A stretch of DNA of 64,000 nucleotides. Source: WTFY01 sp026713925 (GTDB lineage: Bacteria > Pseudomonadota > Gammaproteobacteria > UBA4575). Of the stretch, positions 33,652-41,972 are shown in pieces. The position numbers were made by a program, and so were the translations under genes. The notes under the pieces are model-generated. The model was not told where the DNA came from and ran no database searches. It was given only the letters and a program-made list of their open reading frames with translations. Positions within the stretch are counted from its first letter, which is position 1, and each line of letters begins with the position of its first letter. The stretch is from assembly GCA_963662355.1 (NCBI GenBank), contig OY759361.1:1674001-1738000 (forward strand), written 5' to 3'.

Positions 33652-34041
33652 TCAAAACTTTTCATAAGCTTTTCTTAATTCAACTAATGGATGATTAGGG
33701 GACATCTGAAATTTAACCAGCAGTTCTCGCGCAACCATGTCCCTGTCCTGTTGGTTATCAGGTAGCTCAATATTTTCCGGAATTGTGACCCAGCCATTAA
33801 TATTGCGGTCGAAAACTGCTGGACGCTGCTCTTCATAGCCCATATGAACGTCTTCGAGCCAGTTTAGATCTTTCCAACCCATAACTTGCATGTATTTTTT
33901 AAGAAACGGCGTGATATGGTTCAAATCTGGGACAAGATTGGCATCATACCTATAGCCGATATGCTGTCCGATCATTTTCTCACGTTCACTGCTAACACCA
34001 TCATCTTTCAAAAAACGGTTGATATCATTAAGTTTGTTCAT
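33652..34041 (-). CDS. Unknown 129-residue protein in the mgs operon
   Basis: Starts at ATG 34041, 13 bp after mgsC, so translation is probably coupled. Soluble, without signal peptide or membrane helix. Charged and mostly helical by appearance. Visible features include GQHIGYRYDANLVPDLNHIT, VMGWKDLNWLEDVHMGYEEQ and GWVTIPENIELPDNQQDRD; no cysteines and no recognised domain. Its fixed position between the synthase genes and amt suggests a part in the N-methylglutamate pathway or its regulation, but nothing in the sequence says which. Confidence 0.7.
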   Translation of the reverse strand: MNKLNDINRFLKDDGVSSEREKMIGQHIGYRYDANLVPDLNHITPFLKKYMQVMGWKDLNWLEDVHMGYEEQRPAVFDRNINGWVTIPENIELPDNQQDRDMVARELLVKFQMSPNHPLVELRKAYEKF

Positions 34042-34054
34042 GATTTTTCCAAAT

Positions 34055-35446
34055 TCAGTATCTAGTCATGTCTGGGTGACCAACGGTGTATTGTGTACCG
34101 GCCAACGGCACTTGAGCCATTGCTGAAGCTTCCATTGTCAATGCAGCCAAGTCTTCAGGCTCCAGTGAATGCACATTTGTTTTCGCACACGCCCTGGCAA
34201 ATAACTGCGCTTCAATCGTCAGTGTGTGCAGGAAGTTATATACACGTTCAGCTGCCTCATCAGGATTCAACCGTTCACGTAACTTAGGATCTTGTGTAGC
34301 AATGCCTACCGGACAGCGGCCGGTATGGCAGTGATAGCAATAACCAGGCTGTACGCCTATTTCGCGGGGAAAGTCTGCTTCAGGAATATCTTTATTACAG
34401 TTCAGTGCTATCAGGGAGGCGTGTCCAATAGCAACGGCGTCTGCGCCAAGGGCCAGTGCTTTTGCAAGGTCAGAACCGTTGCGAATACCTCCGGCATATA
34501 CCAGCGAGATCTCACCTGTTTTACCCAGGTCATCAATTGCCTTCCGTGCCTGGCGAATTGCAGCAATCCCAGGAACTCCTGTATCTTCGGTTGCAAGGTG
34601 TGGCCCAGCACCGGTCCCGCCTTCCATGCCGTCTATGTAGATAGAATCCGGGTCAGTTTTAACGGCCATGCGGACATCGTCATAGACGCGCGCGGCACCC
34701 AGTTTCAGCTGGACTGGTATCTCCCAGTTGGTGGCCTCACGAATTTCCTGAATCTTCAATGCAAGGTCATCTGGCCCTAGCCAGTCAGGGTGTCGGGCCG
34801 GTGAACGCTGGTCAATACCTGCTGGCAATGATCGCATCTCGGCAACTTGATCAGTCACTTTCTGCCCCATTAAGTGTCCGCCCATACCGACTTTACACCC
34901 TTGGCCGATAAAGAATTCTACTGCATCGGCTATACGCAAGTGGTGAGGGTTGAATCCGTAACGCGACTGAATGCACTGGTAATACCATTTTACAGAATAT
35001 CTGCGCTCATCTGGAATCATGCCGCCTTCACCTGAGCATGTTGCTGAACCCGCCATGGTTGCTCCGCGGGCTAGAGCAGTTTTAGCTTCATAGCTGAGTG
35101 CTCCAAAACTCATGCCTGTAATATAAATTGGAATATCCAGTTCCAATGGTCGTTTAGCACGTGGGCCAATAACTGTTTTGGTTAGACATTTCTCCCGATA
35201 TCCTTCAATCACAAACCTAGTAAGAGTACCTGGCAGGAATGTCAGGTCATCCCAAGTCGGAATTTTTTTGAATAATGAAAATCCACGCATTCGGTAACGA
35301 CCCAATTCAGATTTAATATGAATGTCATCAATGACATCTGGAGGAAACATAAAACTTGATCCCAGGTTATTGGGATCCCGGTCAAGATCAGGTTTTGTAG
35401 CAGCAGATGCCTTCTGGAGCATTGCCTGCTTATCTGGTGTTGCCAT
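34055..35446 (-). CDS. mgsC: N-methylglutamate synthase, GltB2-domain subunit C
   Basis: 463 residues forming the FMN-binding glutamate-synthase domain alone (GltB central domain, also called GlxD). Characteristic blocks are PIYITGMSFGALSYEAKTAL, GSATCSGEGGMIPDERR, then DGMEGGTGAGPHLATEDTGV and AIGHASLIALNC. A cysteine-rich stretch CYHCHTGRCPVGIATQDPKL ligates the Fe-S cluster. With MgsA and MgsB it makes N-methylglutamate from gamma-glutamylmethylamide and a 2-oxoglutarate-derived acceptor. It lies 23 bp after mgsB. Alternative: a glxBCD-type glutamate synthase with another amine, but the linked gmaS and mgd genes support the methylamine role. Confidence 0.93.
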   Translation of the reverse strand: MATPDKQAMLQKASAATKPDLDRDPNNLGSSFMFPPDVIDDIHIKSELGRYRMRGFSLFKKIPTWDDLTFLPGTLTRFVIEGYREKCLTKTVIGPRAKRPLELDIPIYITGMSFGALSYEAKTALARGATMAGSATCSGEGGMIPDERRYSVKWYYQCIQSRYGFNPHHLRIADAVEFFIGQGCKVGMGGHLMGQKVTDQVAEMRSLPAGIDQRSPARHPDWLGPDDLALKIQEIREATNWEIPVQLKLGAARVYDDVRMAVKTDPDSIYIDGMEGGTGAGPHLATEDTGVPGIAAIRQARKAIDDLGKTGEISLVYAGGIRNGSDLAKALALGADAVAIGHASLIALNCNKDIPEADFPREIGVQPGYCYHCHTGRCPVGIATQDPKLRERLNPDEAAERVYNFLHTLTIEAQLFARACAKTNVHSLEPEDLAALTMEASAMAQVPLAGTQYTVGHPDMTRY

Positions 35447-35469
35447 ACGAACCTCTTTATATGCTAAGT

Positions 35470-36309
35470 TTAAAGAACCAGTTTTTTCTCGGCTGGTTCA
35501 AGGTTGTCGTAATTCCAAAGCTGTTTACCGGATACAACCTTAGTAAAGCTGTCTATGCCATGCGGCATTTTCATGCCGTAGATTGAAAGTTTATGAGTCA
35601 GCCATTGTTTATCGATGTCAGTTAATTCGCCTTCAATAGCATCTATACCAAGGCTGTGAATTTCCCCAGCAATGAAAATCAGGCCATCGTACATTGAGTC
35701 ACCTAGATTGGGCCCAGCATTCCCTAGCAATATCATGCGACCGCGCTGCATCATAAAACCAGTATTCATGCCGACATCTCCGCCCACAATTATCGTGCCG
35801 CCTTTCTGGTTAATTCCTGTACGACTACCAACATCGCCTTTGCACACCAAATCTCCACCCCGTAGTGCAGCCCCAAATGTCGAGCCTGCATTTTTTTCGA
35901 CTACGATTGTTCCCGACATCATGTTTTCTGCGCAGGACCAGCCGACACGACCCTTGATATGTACATTGGGGCCATCAATCAGTCCACACCCGTAATAACC
36001 AAGACTGCCCTCAAATATAAGGTTCAGGCGGTTGAGAATACCCACCCCCAGGGAGTGTTTAGCACCTGGGTTTTTTACAGTAATCGTTCCGTATCCCTTC
36101 TTCATAAGATCCCTGAGCTTGATATTGATGGCAGAGATATCCATGTTGGCTGCGTCAAATTCAGCTTGCTGGTCGAAGTCCACTTCATATGAAGTTGGGT
36201 ATGTAAAATTTTCTTCTTCGGAAGATGAAAAAAAGATTTGCTGGGTGCGCCCGGCAAGCTGTTCAGTATGCATGCCCATCTTGTCGGAAGGTTGTTTCAG
36301 TTGTGCCAT
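35470..36309 (-). CDS. mgsB: N-methylglutamate synthase, GlxC-like subunit B
   Basis: 279 residues, corresponding to the right-handed beta-helix (GXGXG) domain found at the C-terminus of large glutamate synthases. The repeats are visible as YGCGLIDGPNVHIKGRVGWS, then FGAALRGGDLVCKGDVGSRT, TIIVGGDVGMNTGFMMQRGR and GLIFIAGEIHSLG. Structural role: it scaffolds the MgsA amidotransferase and MgsC FMN parts. The start overlaps the end of mgsA by 13 bp, so they are translationally coupled. Confidence 0.93.
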   Translation of the reverse strand: MAQLKQPSDKMGMHTEQLAGRTQQIFFSSSEEENFTYPTSYEVDFDQQAEFDAANMDISAINIKLRDLMKKGYGTITVKNPGAKHSLGVGILNRLNLIFEGSLGYYGCGLIDGPNVHIKGRVGWSCAENMMSGTIVVEKNAGSTFGAALRGGDLVCKGDVGSRTGINQKGGTIIVGGDVGMNTGFMMQRGRMILLGNAGPNLGDSMYDGLIFIAGEIHSLGIDAIEGELTDIDKQWLTHKLSIYGMKMPHGIDSFTKVVSGKQLWNYDNLEPAEKKLVL

Positions 36310-37232
36310 ACGCGTACCTCGCCTTCAATGGGATCCGTGGTGTCTATTTCATGCGGGAAAATACTGCGTATGGCAACTTCTTCAGATGCCATTGCAATAA
36401 AATCGTCACTTTCGTACAGCACTACAGGTTTTGCTGCCATGGTATCTTTAGCCATTCCCAAGGAATCATGTGTGGCGACCAGGTACGTAAAAACACCGTC
36501 AAGCTCGCCAACAGATCCATGCATTGCATCTTTCAAGGAAGTACCCTGTTCAAGCTTGGCTGCGATGTAAACGGCAATCAACTCAGAGTCACAATCCGAC
36601 TTGAAGCGATGTCCCTTATGTTCCAGGGCACGCCTTGAACTCCAATAGTTTGTTAGCTGGCCATTATGGACAACTGCAATATCATTATAAGGATATGCCC
36701 AATACGGATGTGCAGAACGAATATCGACATCTGATTCAGTAGCCATACGCGTATGCCCGATTGCATGAGTACCTTGAAATGAACCGAGGCTGTACTCTGA
36801 AGCGACTTCTTGTGCACTGCCTAAATCCTTGATAAGTTCCAGTGAACTTCCAAGTGAAAGGATTTCAACTCCCTTAATATCTTCGATGTAGTCTGCCAGC
36901 TTGCGCATATCACCGTGGTGATCAAATACACATCGATACGCGTATTCAGTTGCTTTTTCCATCGACTCCACATCTGCGCCAAGTTCCTGAAGCCGCAATT
37001 CAACCCCAGCCTTGCGTTCTTCAATCTTGCGATGAATATCAAAGCCGGTTTCCAATTCCTCACGCTCTGCAACCTTAAACCGGATAATATGTTTACTCTG
37101 ACCTGTACTCCCATAAAGCGCAAAACCTGCCGAGTCAGGACCACGGTGATTTAGTGCATGTAACATTGAGGTCATTTGCTGTCCGATATTTGCGGAAGAC
37201 CCCTTATGTATCACGCCAGCAATTCCACACAT
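36297..37232 (-). CDS. mgsA: N-methylglutamate synthase, class II amidotransferase subunit A
   Basis: 311 residues with the N-terminal catalytic Cys exposed after Met removal: MCGIAGVIHKGSS. Ntn-hydrolase features follow, such as MLHALNHRGPDSAGFALYG, IGHTRMATESDVDIRSAHPY and VVHNGQLTNYWS. It matches the GlxB/GltB amidotransferase domain and would release methylamine (instead of ammonia) from gamma-glutamylmethylamide for the synthase. The gene is 20 bp after gmaS and overlaps mgsB. Confidence 0.93.
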   Translation of the reverse strand: MCGIAGVIHKGSSANIGQQMTSMLHALNHRGPDSAGFALYGSTGQSKHIIRFKVAEREELETGFDIHRKIEERKAGVELRLQELGADVESMEKATEYAYRCVFDHHGDMRKLADYIEDIKGVEILSLGSSLELIKDLGSAQEVASEYSLGSFQGTHAIGHTRMATESDVDIRSAHPYWAYPYNDIAVVHNGQLTNYWSSRRALEHKGHRFKSDCDSELIAVYIAAKLEQGTSLKDAMHGSVGELDGVFTYLVATHDSLGMAKDTMAAKPVVLYESDDFIAMASEEVAIRSIFPHEIDTTDPIEGEVRVWHN

Positions 37233-37252
37233 TAAATTTCTCCTGTTAAACC

Positions 37253-38728
37253 TTATGGCAGGTAATCTAGGTAGGTCTCCACATCCCAGCTAGTGACCGT
37301 ATGATTGAACCGTTCCCACTCATCATTTTTGTAGTGGGTAAATACCTTGTACATTTCGCCAGGCAAAGCTGACTTAATTACTTCATCCTGATCCAGTGCC
37401 TGCAGGGCTTCCCCCAAGGACATTGGTAGCTTTTGTACATCTTTGCCTTCTTTAATCGCTTCGTAGATATTGCGCTCCTCAGGCTCACCAGGATCCAAGT
37501 CGTTGACGATGCCATCATCAAACGCTTTCAGCAATGCAGCACCCATTAGGTATGGATTAACCATGGAATCGACAGAGCGGTATTCAAATCGACCTGGAGC
37601 AGAAACACGCAGGCCACAGGTGCGGTTCTGATACCCCCAGTCTGCGAAAACAGGTGCCCAAAAACCTGTATCCCACAACCGTCTGTAAGAATTGACCGTA
37701 GATGAACCAATGGCAGTCAACGCCTGCAGATGTGCCACCACTCCACCAATACACTGAAGCCCGATTGGTCCTGGCTTGCGTTGATCGATTCCAGGGTCCG
37801 GCATAAAGGTGTTCTCGCCATCTTGCAGATAGCTGAATACATCCTCCATACCACCCATGGGGTCTTGGTGCAGCATATTCACCATGGATTCTCCTCCTCT
37901 CCATAATGACACGTTATGATGGCATCCCGATGCCGATACACCCATGAACGGTTTTGTCATGAAACAAGCCACCAGATTTTGCTCACGTGCGACCTGTGCG
38001 CAGATCTGCCTGTATGTGGTCAAGCGGTCTGCATTGCGCATGACATCGTCAAACATCCAATTCAACTCAAGTTGACCGGGTGCGTCCTCATGATCACCCT
38101 GAATCATGTCATAGCCCATTTGCTCGGCATATTCAATCACTTTCATGGAAGCTGGGCGTAACTCTTCAAACTGGTCAATGTGGTAACAGTTTGGTTTGGT
38201 GACTCCGCCGTCTAAGTTTCCATTCTCGTCTTTCTTCAACCACATCATTTCAGGCTCGGTGCCCATGCGCATGTGCAGACCATTGTGCTTGGCTTTAAAT
38301 TCATTGTGGAAAATCCGCAAATTACCGCGGCAGTCCGATGTCAAATGTGCTCCAGGGTATTGTTTTTCTTCGCGATTGCGGAAGCAGGTGCAAAAAACAC
38401 GTGCTAATCGTTTGTCCCACGGCAGTTGACAAAAGGTCTCTGGGTCAGGAATGCCTACCAACTCAGATGCTTCCGGGCCGTATCCAATATAATTACCATG
38501 GCGATCTAGATACAGATTGGCAGTTGACCCATAGACGAGTTGAAATCCACTTTGCGCAATGCGCTCCCAATGATCAGCAGGTATGCCTTTGCCCACAATA
38601 CGACCAGTAACTGATACAAATTGAAAGTAGATGTACTTAACTCCTAAGTCATTGATCTTGTTGCGTACCTGCTTTACCAGGTCACTGCGCCCATCTGCAT
38701 GGACGTGCCTTTCCAAATCTGTGGCCAT
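37253..38728 (-). CDS. gmaS: Gamma-glutamylmethylamide synthetase (type III-like glutamine synthetase)
   Basis: 491 residues. It joins methylamine to glutamate with ATP. Glutamine synthetase signatures are seen: MRMGTEPEMMWLKK and YDMIQGDHEDAPGQLELNWM (metal and glutamate site), FMTKPFMGVSASGCHHNVSL (ATP/His region), then RFEYRSVDSMVNPYLMGAAL. It is closer to the GlnT/GMAS group than to GlnA: no adenylylation loop is apparent, and the mgs/mgd genes lie alongside. It follows the SoxB-like dehydrogenase gene by 62 bp and precedes mgsA by 20 bp, making it part of a minus-strand operon. Substrate preference over ethylamine or ammonia cannot be settled from sequence. Confidence 0.92.
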   Translation of the reverse strand: MATDLERHVHADGRSDLVKQVRNKINDLGVKYIYFQFVSVTGRIVGKGIPADHWERIAQSGFQLVYGSTANLYLDRHGNYIGYGPEASELVGIPDPETFCQLPWDKRLARVFCTCFRNREEKQYPGAHLTSDCRGNLRIFHNEFKAKHNGLHMRMGTEPEMMWLKKDENGNLDGGVTKPNCYHIDQFEELRPASMKVIEYAEQMGYDMIQGDHEDAPGQLELNWMFDDVMRNADRLTTYRQICAQVAREQNLVACFMTKPFMGVSASGCHHNVSLWRGGESMVNMLHQDPMGGMEDVFSYLQDGENTFMPDPGIDQRKPGPIGLQCIGGVVAHLQALTAIGSSTVNSYRRLWDTGFWAPVFADWGYQNRTCGLRVSAPGRFEYRSVDSMVNPYLMGAALLKAFDDGIVNDLDPGEPEERNIYEAIKEGKDVQKLPMSLGEALQALDQDEVIKSALPGEMYKVFTHYKNDEWERFNHTVTSWDVETYLDYLP

Positions 38729-38790
38729 CGCTTTCTCTCCTTCTCATGGGCTTGAAATTTCTTGCCTGCAAGTTTTTATAATTCTGAATC

Positions 38791-40134
38791 CTAGCTCCAT
38801 GGGTACGGACTGTTTGACACCGGATGCAGCCTTCCCTCCGTATAGCGGGAAAACCTGAATGGCTCAAGCAAACCCTGTTTTTTCCCAGTAATTTCCTCGG
38901 CAACTAGTTTTCCGATGCCAATCATTTTATACCCGTGATTGGAGTCAGCAATAATGTAACAGTTATCGTGAAAAACATCGAAAACAGGAAAGTTGTCCGG
39001 AGTAAATGCTCCAATTCCACCGGAAGCTTCTTTTTTATAGCTTGATAACTTACCTTCAAATCTTTTTTGGCAATGAGCCAAGGCCGAGACCCACGTTTCT
39101 ACAAAGTCCTCACCAACAATGTAGTCGGGTGAATTAGGCCCATATGGGTCGACGTTCACTTCATCAGGGTCTGCATTAATCTTCAATGGCATCAAGCCTC
39201 CCTGCACACCGCCGAAATTAAAATCCGGCTTGTAATAAATGCCCCATAATTTGTTTGTAATCAGCTTTCCGTTGAGGTCTGAAAATAGTGATGCGTCTGT
39301 GTCCACGTGTATGACTGGCGGGAACTCACCTGAATTTGTCTTCTGCGTGGCAGGGTCAACACCCAATGTACCTTCCCGTAAAAACCAGAACACCCACATC
39401 GGCACATTGTCGTGTACCTTGCCATCAAGGCCCTTGACAACAATATATTTAGGCAATTCAAGCAATTCCCAGATATTCTTAATCCATGGTCCTGCGCTAA
39501 TAACTGTGTACTCACACGATATGTCGCCCTGGCTTGTTTCTACTGCTTCAATTGAATTACTCGCAGCGTGTTTTCGGAATCCTGTTACACGAATACCAGA
39601 GAAGATACGTACGCCTTCGCCTTCAGCCTTTGCAGCAAGGGCTTTCATGCTGGGTAGATTATTTGCGTAACCACCGCGTTTTTCATGTAGAACCACAGCA
39701 ATGTTTTTGGCTTGCCAGTCACTGAAAATGCCCTGCATATATTTGCTGCATTCTTTTTCGCCTTCTATTAATACAGATTCATATCCAATTTCATTTTGTT
39801 GCCTGGAAATACTAGCAACGTCCGCATGCATGACTTCAGGAGCTGCTTGAATATAGCCAACTGGGTAATAGCTGAAAGCTTTTGGATCGCTTTCCCACAC
39901 TTCCACGCTGTGTGCCATGATTTCCCGCATTGCCGGCTGGGAATAATTATTCCGAATTACGCCACATGCGATCCCGGAGGCACCTGCACCAACACTGCTT
40001 TTATCTAGAACTATGATATCTTGGCCATTCCCGATACCACGGGTTTTGAGTTGTACTGCAAGATGATAGGCTGTGCTGAGCCCATGTACTCCCGCACCCA
40101 CGACTAGATACCTGACGTGCTTTGGAATACCCAT
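38791..40134 (-). CDS. SoxB/MgdA-like FAD-dependent amine dehydrogenase
   Basis: 447 residues from ATG 40134; the longer frame lacks a signal. The FAD motif is YLVVGAGVHGLSTAYHLAVQ (residues 9-28). It follows with SSVGAGASGIACGVIRNNY and ends with GGIGAFTPDNFPVFDVFHDN and the DSNHGYKMIGIGKLVAEEI block. It is a DAO-family oxidoreductase related to the beta subunit encoded at 22453, but clearly divergent. It heads the gmaS-mgs operon. It could oxidise another N-methyl compound (sarcosine, dimethylglycine, a methylated amino acid), or replace MgdA under other conditions. No folate-binding domain is attached. Confidence 0.85.
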   Translation of the reverse strand: MGIPKHVRYLVVGAGVHGLSTAYHLAVQLKTRGIGNGQDIIVLDKSSVGAGASGIACGVIRNNYSQPAMREIMAHSVEVWESDPKAFSYYPVGYIQAAPEVMHADVASISRQQNEIGYESVLIEGEKECSKYMQGIFSDWQAKNIAVVLHEKRGGYANNLPSMKALAAKAEGEGVRIFSGIRVTGFRKHAASNSIEAVETSQGDISCEYTVISAGPWIKNIWELLELPKYIVVKGLDGKVHDNVPMWVFWFLREGTLGVDPATQKTNSGEFPPVIHVDTDASLFSDLNGKLITNKLWGIYYKPDFNFGGVQGGLMPLKINADPDEVNVDPYGPNSPDYIVGEDFVETWVSALAHCQKRFEGKLSSYKKEASGGIGAFTPDNFPVFDVFHDNCYIIADSNHGYKMIGIGKLVAEEITGKKQGLLEPFRFSRYTEGRLHPVSNSPYPWS

Positions 40135-40266
40135 CACTATAACTACATACTTGTAAAATTTTTGCAGTCCCAGTTTATATTGTAAATACTGTACGCGTTG
40201 GATAGTTACAGGCAATTGTCCTTAGGGCGTACCACCTAATGAGTAATCCACATGCCTGCAGGACCC

Positions 40267-40515
40267 TCAGTGGTTCGTTCTCCACTGCCTGATGATTCCA
40301 AACACGCTTACACCTATCCAGACAACGTCGATAATAAATACTGACATGTTGAAGTCATACATCAATGAAATGATGACAAAGAATGCGCCTAGTGCATTCA
40401 GTATGGAGTATGTATAGCTTGCACTATCCATGCGTCCCAGCTGAAGAAGAAGGTAGGTGATGATGATTAAGGCAACCCCTATATTGCCTATAACGTCATG
40501 CCACTGGTAATCCAT
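40267..40515 (-). CDS. CBU_0592-like small membrane protein, copy 1
   Basis: 82 residues with three hydrophobic segments: NIGVALIIITYLLLQ, SILNALGAFFVIISLMY and VWIGVSVFGIIRQW. The profile fits the CBU_0592 family of small inner-membrane proteins of unknown role. Almost identical to the gene 397 bp downstream; differences are confined to the last third. It has only one Lys/Arg-rich end. No ribosome binding site is outstanding. Confidence 0.8.
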   Translation of the reverse strand: MDYQWHDVIGNIGVALIIITYLLLQLGRMDSASYTYSILNALGAFFVIISLMYDFNMSVFIIDVVWIGVSVFGIIRQWRTNH

Positions 40516-40569
40516 ACTTGTGATGAAAGCCGCTTATTGGTGGATACGCAAGATCATGAAGAAAATGTT
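40348..40569. repeat. Segmental duplication, copy 1
   Basis: About 222 bp that recur at 40745-40966 with a single visible mismatch. The repeat covers the N-terminal two-thirds of each CBU_0592-like gene and 50 bp upstream of the start codon (to GAAGAAAATGTTC). The sequence on either side of the repeat diverges. Confidence 0.9.
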
Positions 40570-40663
40570 CGAGCGTCTGTACTGAAGGACATATTATAAT
40601 TTCTCTGTAACAAAGATTCTGCTTTATCCATTTATCCTTATTTTATGGTTAGAATCAGGTCCA

Positions 40664-40912
40664 TCAATGCCTCACCCGCCACTGTCTGATAATTCCGAAC
40701 ACGCTTATACCTGCCCAAAAGACTTCGACAATAAACCCCGACATGTTGAAGTCATACATCAATGAAATGATGACAAAGAATGCACCTAGTGCATTCAGTA
40801 TGGAGTATGTATAGCTTGCACTATCCATGCGTCCCAGCTGAAGAAGAAGGTAGGTGATGATGATTAAGGCAACCCCTATATTGCCTATAACGTCATGCCA
40901 CTGGTAATCCAT
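40664..40912 (-). CDS. CBU_0592-like small membrane protein, copy 2
   Basis: 82 residues, same length and hydrophobic pattern as copy 1. Residues 1-57 are identical; the C-terminal third differs (SGFIVEVFWAGISVFG against SVFIIDVVWIGVSVFG) and the ending is RQWRVRH. The conservation of hydrophobic pattern across the diverged part suggests that both copies are or were functional, with gene conversion or a recent partial duplication keeping the rest identical. Confidence 0.8.
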   Translation of the reverse strand: MDYQWHDVIGNIGVALIIITYLLLQLGRMDSASYTYSILNALGAFFVIISLMYDFNMSGFIVEVFWAGISVFGIIRQWRVRH

Positions 40913-40966
40913 ACTTGTGATGAAAGCCGCTTATTGGTGGATACGCAAGATCATGAAGAAAATGTT
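40745..40966. repeat. Segmental duplication, copy 2
   Basis: Partner of 40348-40569 in direct orientation, offset 397 bp. See copy 1. Confidence 0.9.
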
Positions 40967-40969
40967 CAG

Positions 40970-41294
40970 AACACCCGTACTGACAGCCCTGAAGGTATCC
41001 ATCTACGCCCTGCTACTAGAAGCTAAGCGTACACGCTGGATAGAAGCAAATTTCCTCTTGAGTAGATTTTAGTAAGATACTACGTCATGTTTTGTTTACT
41101 CTGTAAACTATTTTTGCAATTTGTCAAATTGTTACAGTCTAATACTTTTAGATTTGTAACCGGATTTAAATCAAATAAGACATGATTTGCTTGCAGTTCA
41201 AAACGATGCTGCCAAATCCAATGAAGAAATCCAAGGTGTAGCAGCCAAATGGAATACCTGATCACTTCGATTGAATGTCAGATTTCATTTTTGT
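40970..41294. other. Intergenic region before the glycosyltransferase pair
   Basis: About 325 bp with no gene on either strand. AT-rich around 41080-41180; probably holds the promoter of the plus-strand glycosyltransferase genes. Confidence 0.45.
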
Positions 41295-41969
41295 ATGCCT
41301 AAGTTATCAATCATCATTCCAGTGCTGAATGAAGAGCAGTACTTAATTAGAAATCAAAAGATGATTACCCGCTTGTTAGAAGATGGTCATGAAATTCTTA
41401 TTGTAGATGGAGGCAGCCAAGACAACTCTTTAAATACTGCTTGTAAACTTGGCTGCAAGGTCTTTTCTACCAGAGCTTCGCGTGGCCATCAGTTGCATTA
41501 CGGCGCCGAACGCAGCAAGCATGAACTGCTTTTGTTCCTGCACGCTGATACATTGTTGCCTCCTAATGTTGCGCAAGCAATCGTACAAACGCTTTCTATG
41601 CCTAATCAACACTGGGGGCGATTCAATGTACGGTTTTCCAACTCAAAGCTGATTTTTCGTATTATCGCGTGGCTTATGAACAAGCGTAGCTGCCTGACCA
41701 GAATTGTCACAGGCGACCATGCCATGTTTATTCGACGAGAATGTTATTTTAATTGTGGTGGATATTCAGATATTCCAATTATGGAAGATGTGGAGTTTTG
41801 CTTGCGACTCAAAAAAAATAAGGCTCCAGCTTGCTTGTCCGATGAGGTCATCACCTCCAGCCGAAAATGGGAACAGAATGGCATATGTTGTACGGTGCTT
41901 ATGATGTGGAAATTACGATTGATGTTTTTCTTTGGCGTGTCGCCTGAAAAGCTTGCCAAGCTTTACTAA
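41295..41969 (+). CDS. Family 2 glycosyltransferase (TIGR04283-like)
   Basis: 224 residues from ATG 41295; the TTG at 41271 is also in frame. A GT-A fold: LSIIIPVLNEEQYL (nucleotide-sugar site), ILIVDGGSQDNSL (DG motif), LLLFLHADTLLPP (the metal-binding HAD/DxD position), then VTGDHAMFIRRE and IPIMEDVEFCLRLKK. It fits the TIGR04283 group, named for its link to arsenosugar biosynthesis, with a DUF2064 protein right behind it (3 bp gap). There is no ArsM methyltransferase or ArsS radical SAM protein in the window, so the arsenosugar label should not be taken as function. Confidence 0.85.
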   Translation: MPKLSIIIPVLNEEQYLIRNQKMITRLLEDGHEILIVDGGSQDNSLNTACKLGCKVFSTRASRGHQLHYGAERSKHELLLFLHADTLLPPNVAQAIVQTLSMPNQHWGRFNVRFSNSKLIFRIIAWLMNKRSCLTRIVTGDHAMFIRRECYFNCGGYSDIPIMEDVEFCLRLKKNKAPACLSDEVITSSRKWEQNGICCTVLMMWKLRLMFFFGVSPEKLAKLY

Positions 41970-41972
41970 AAA

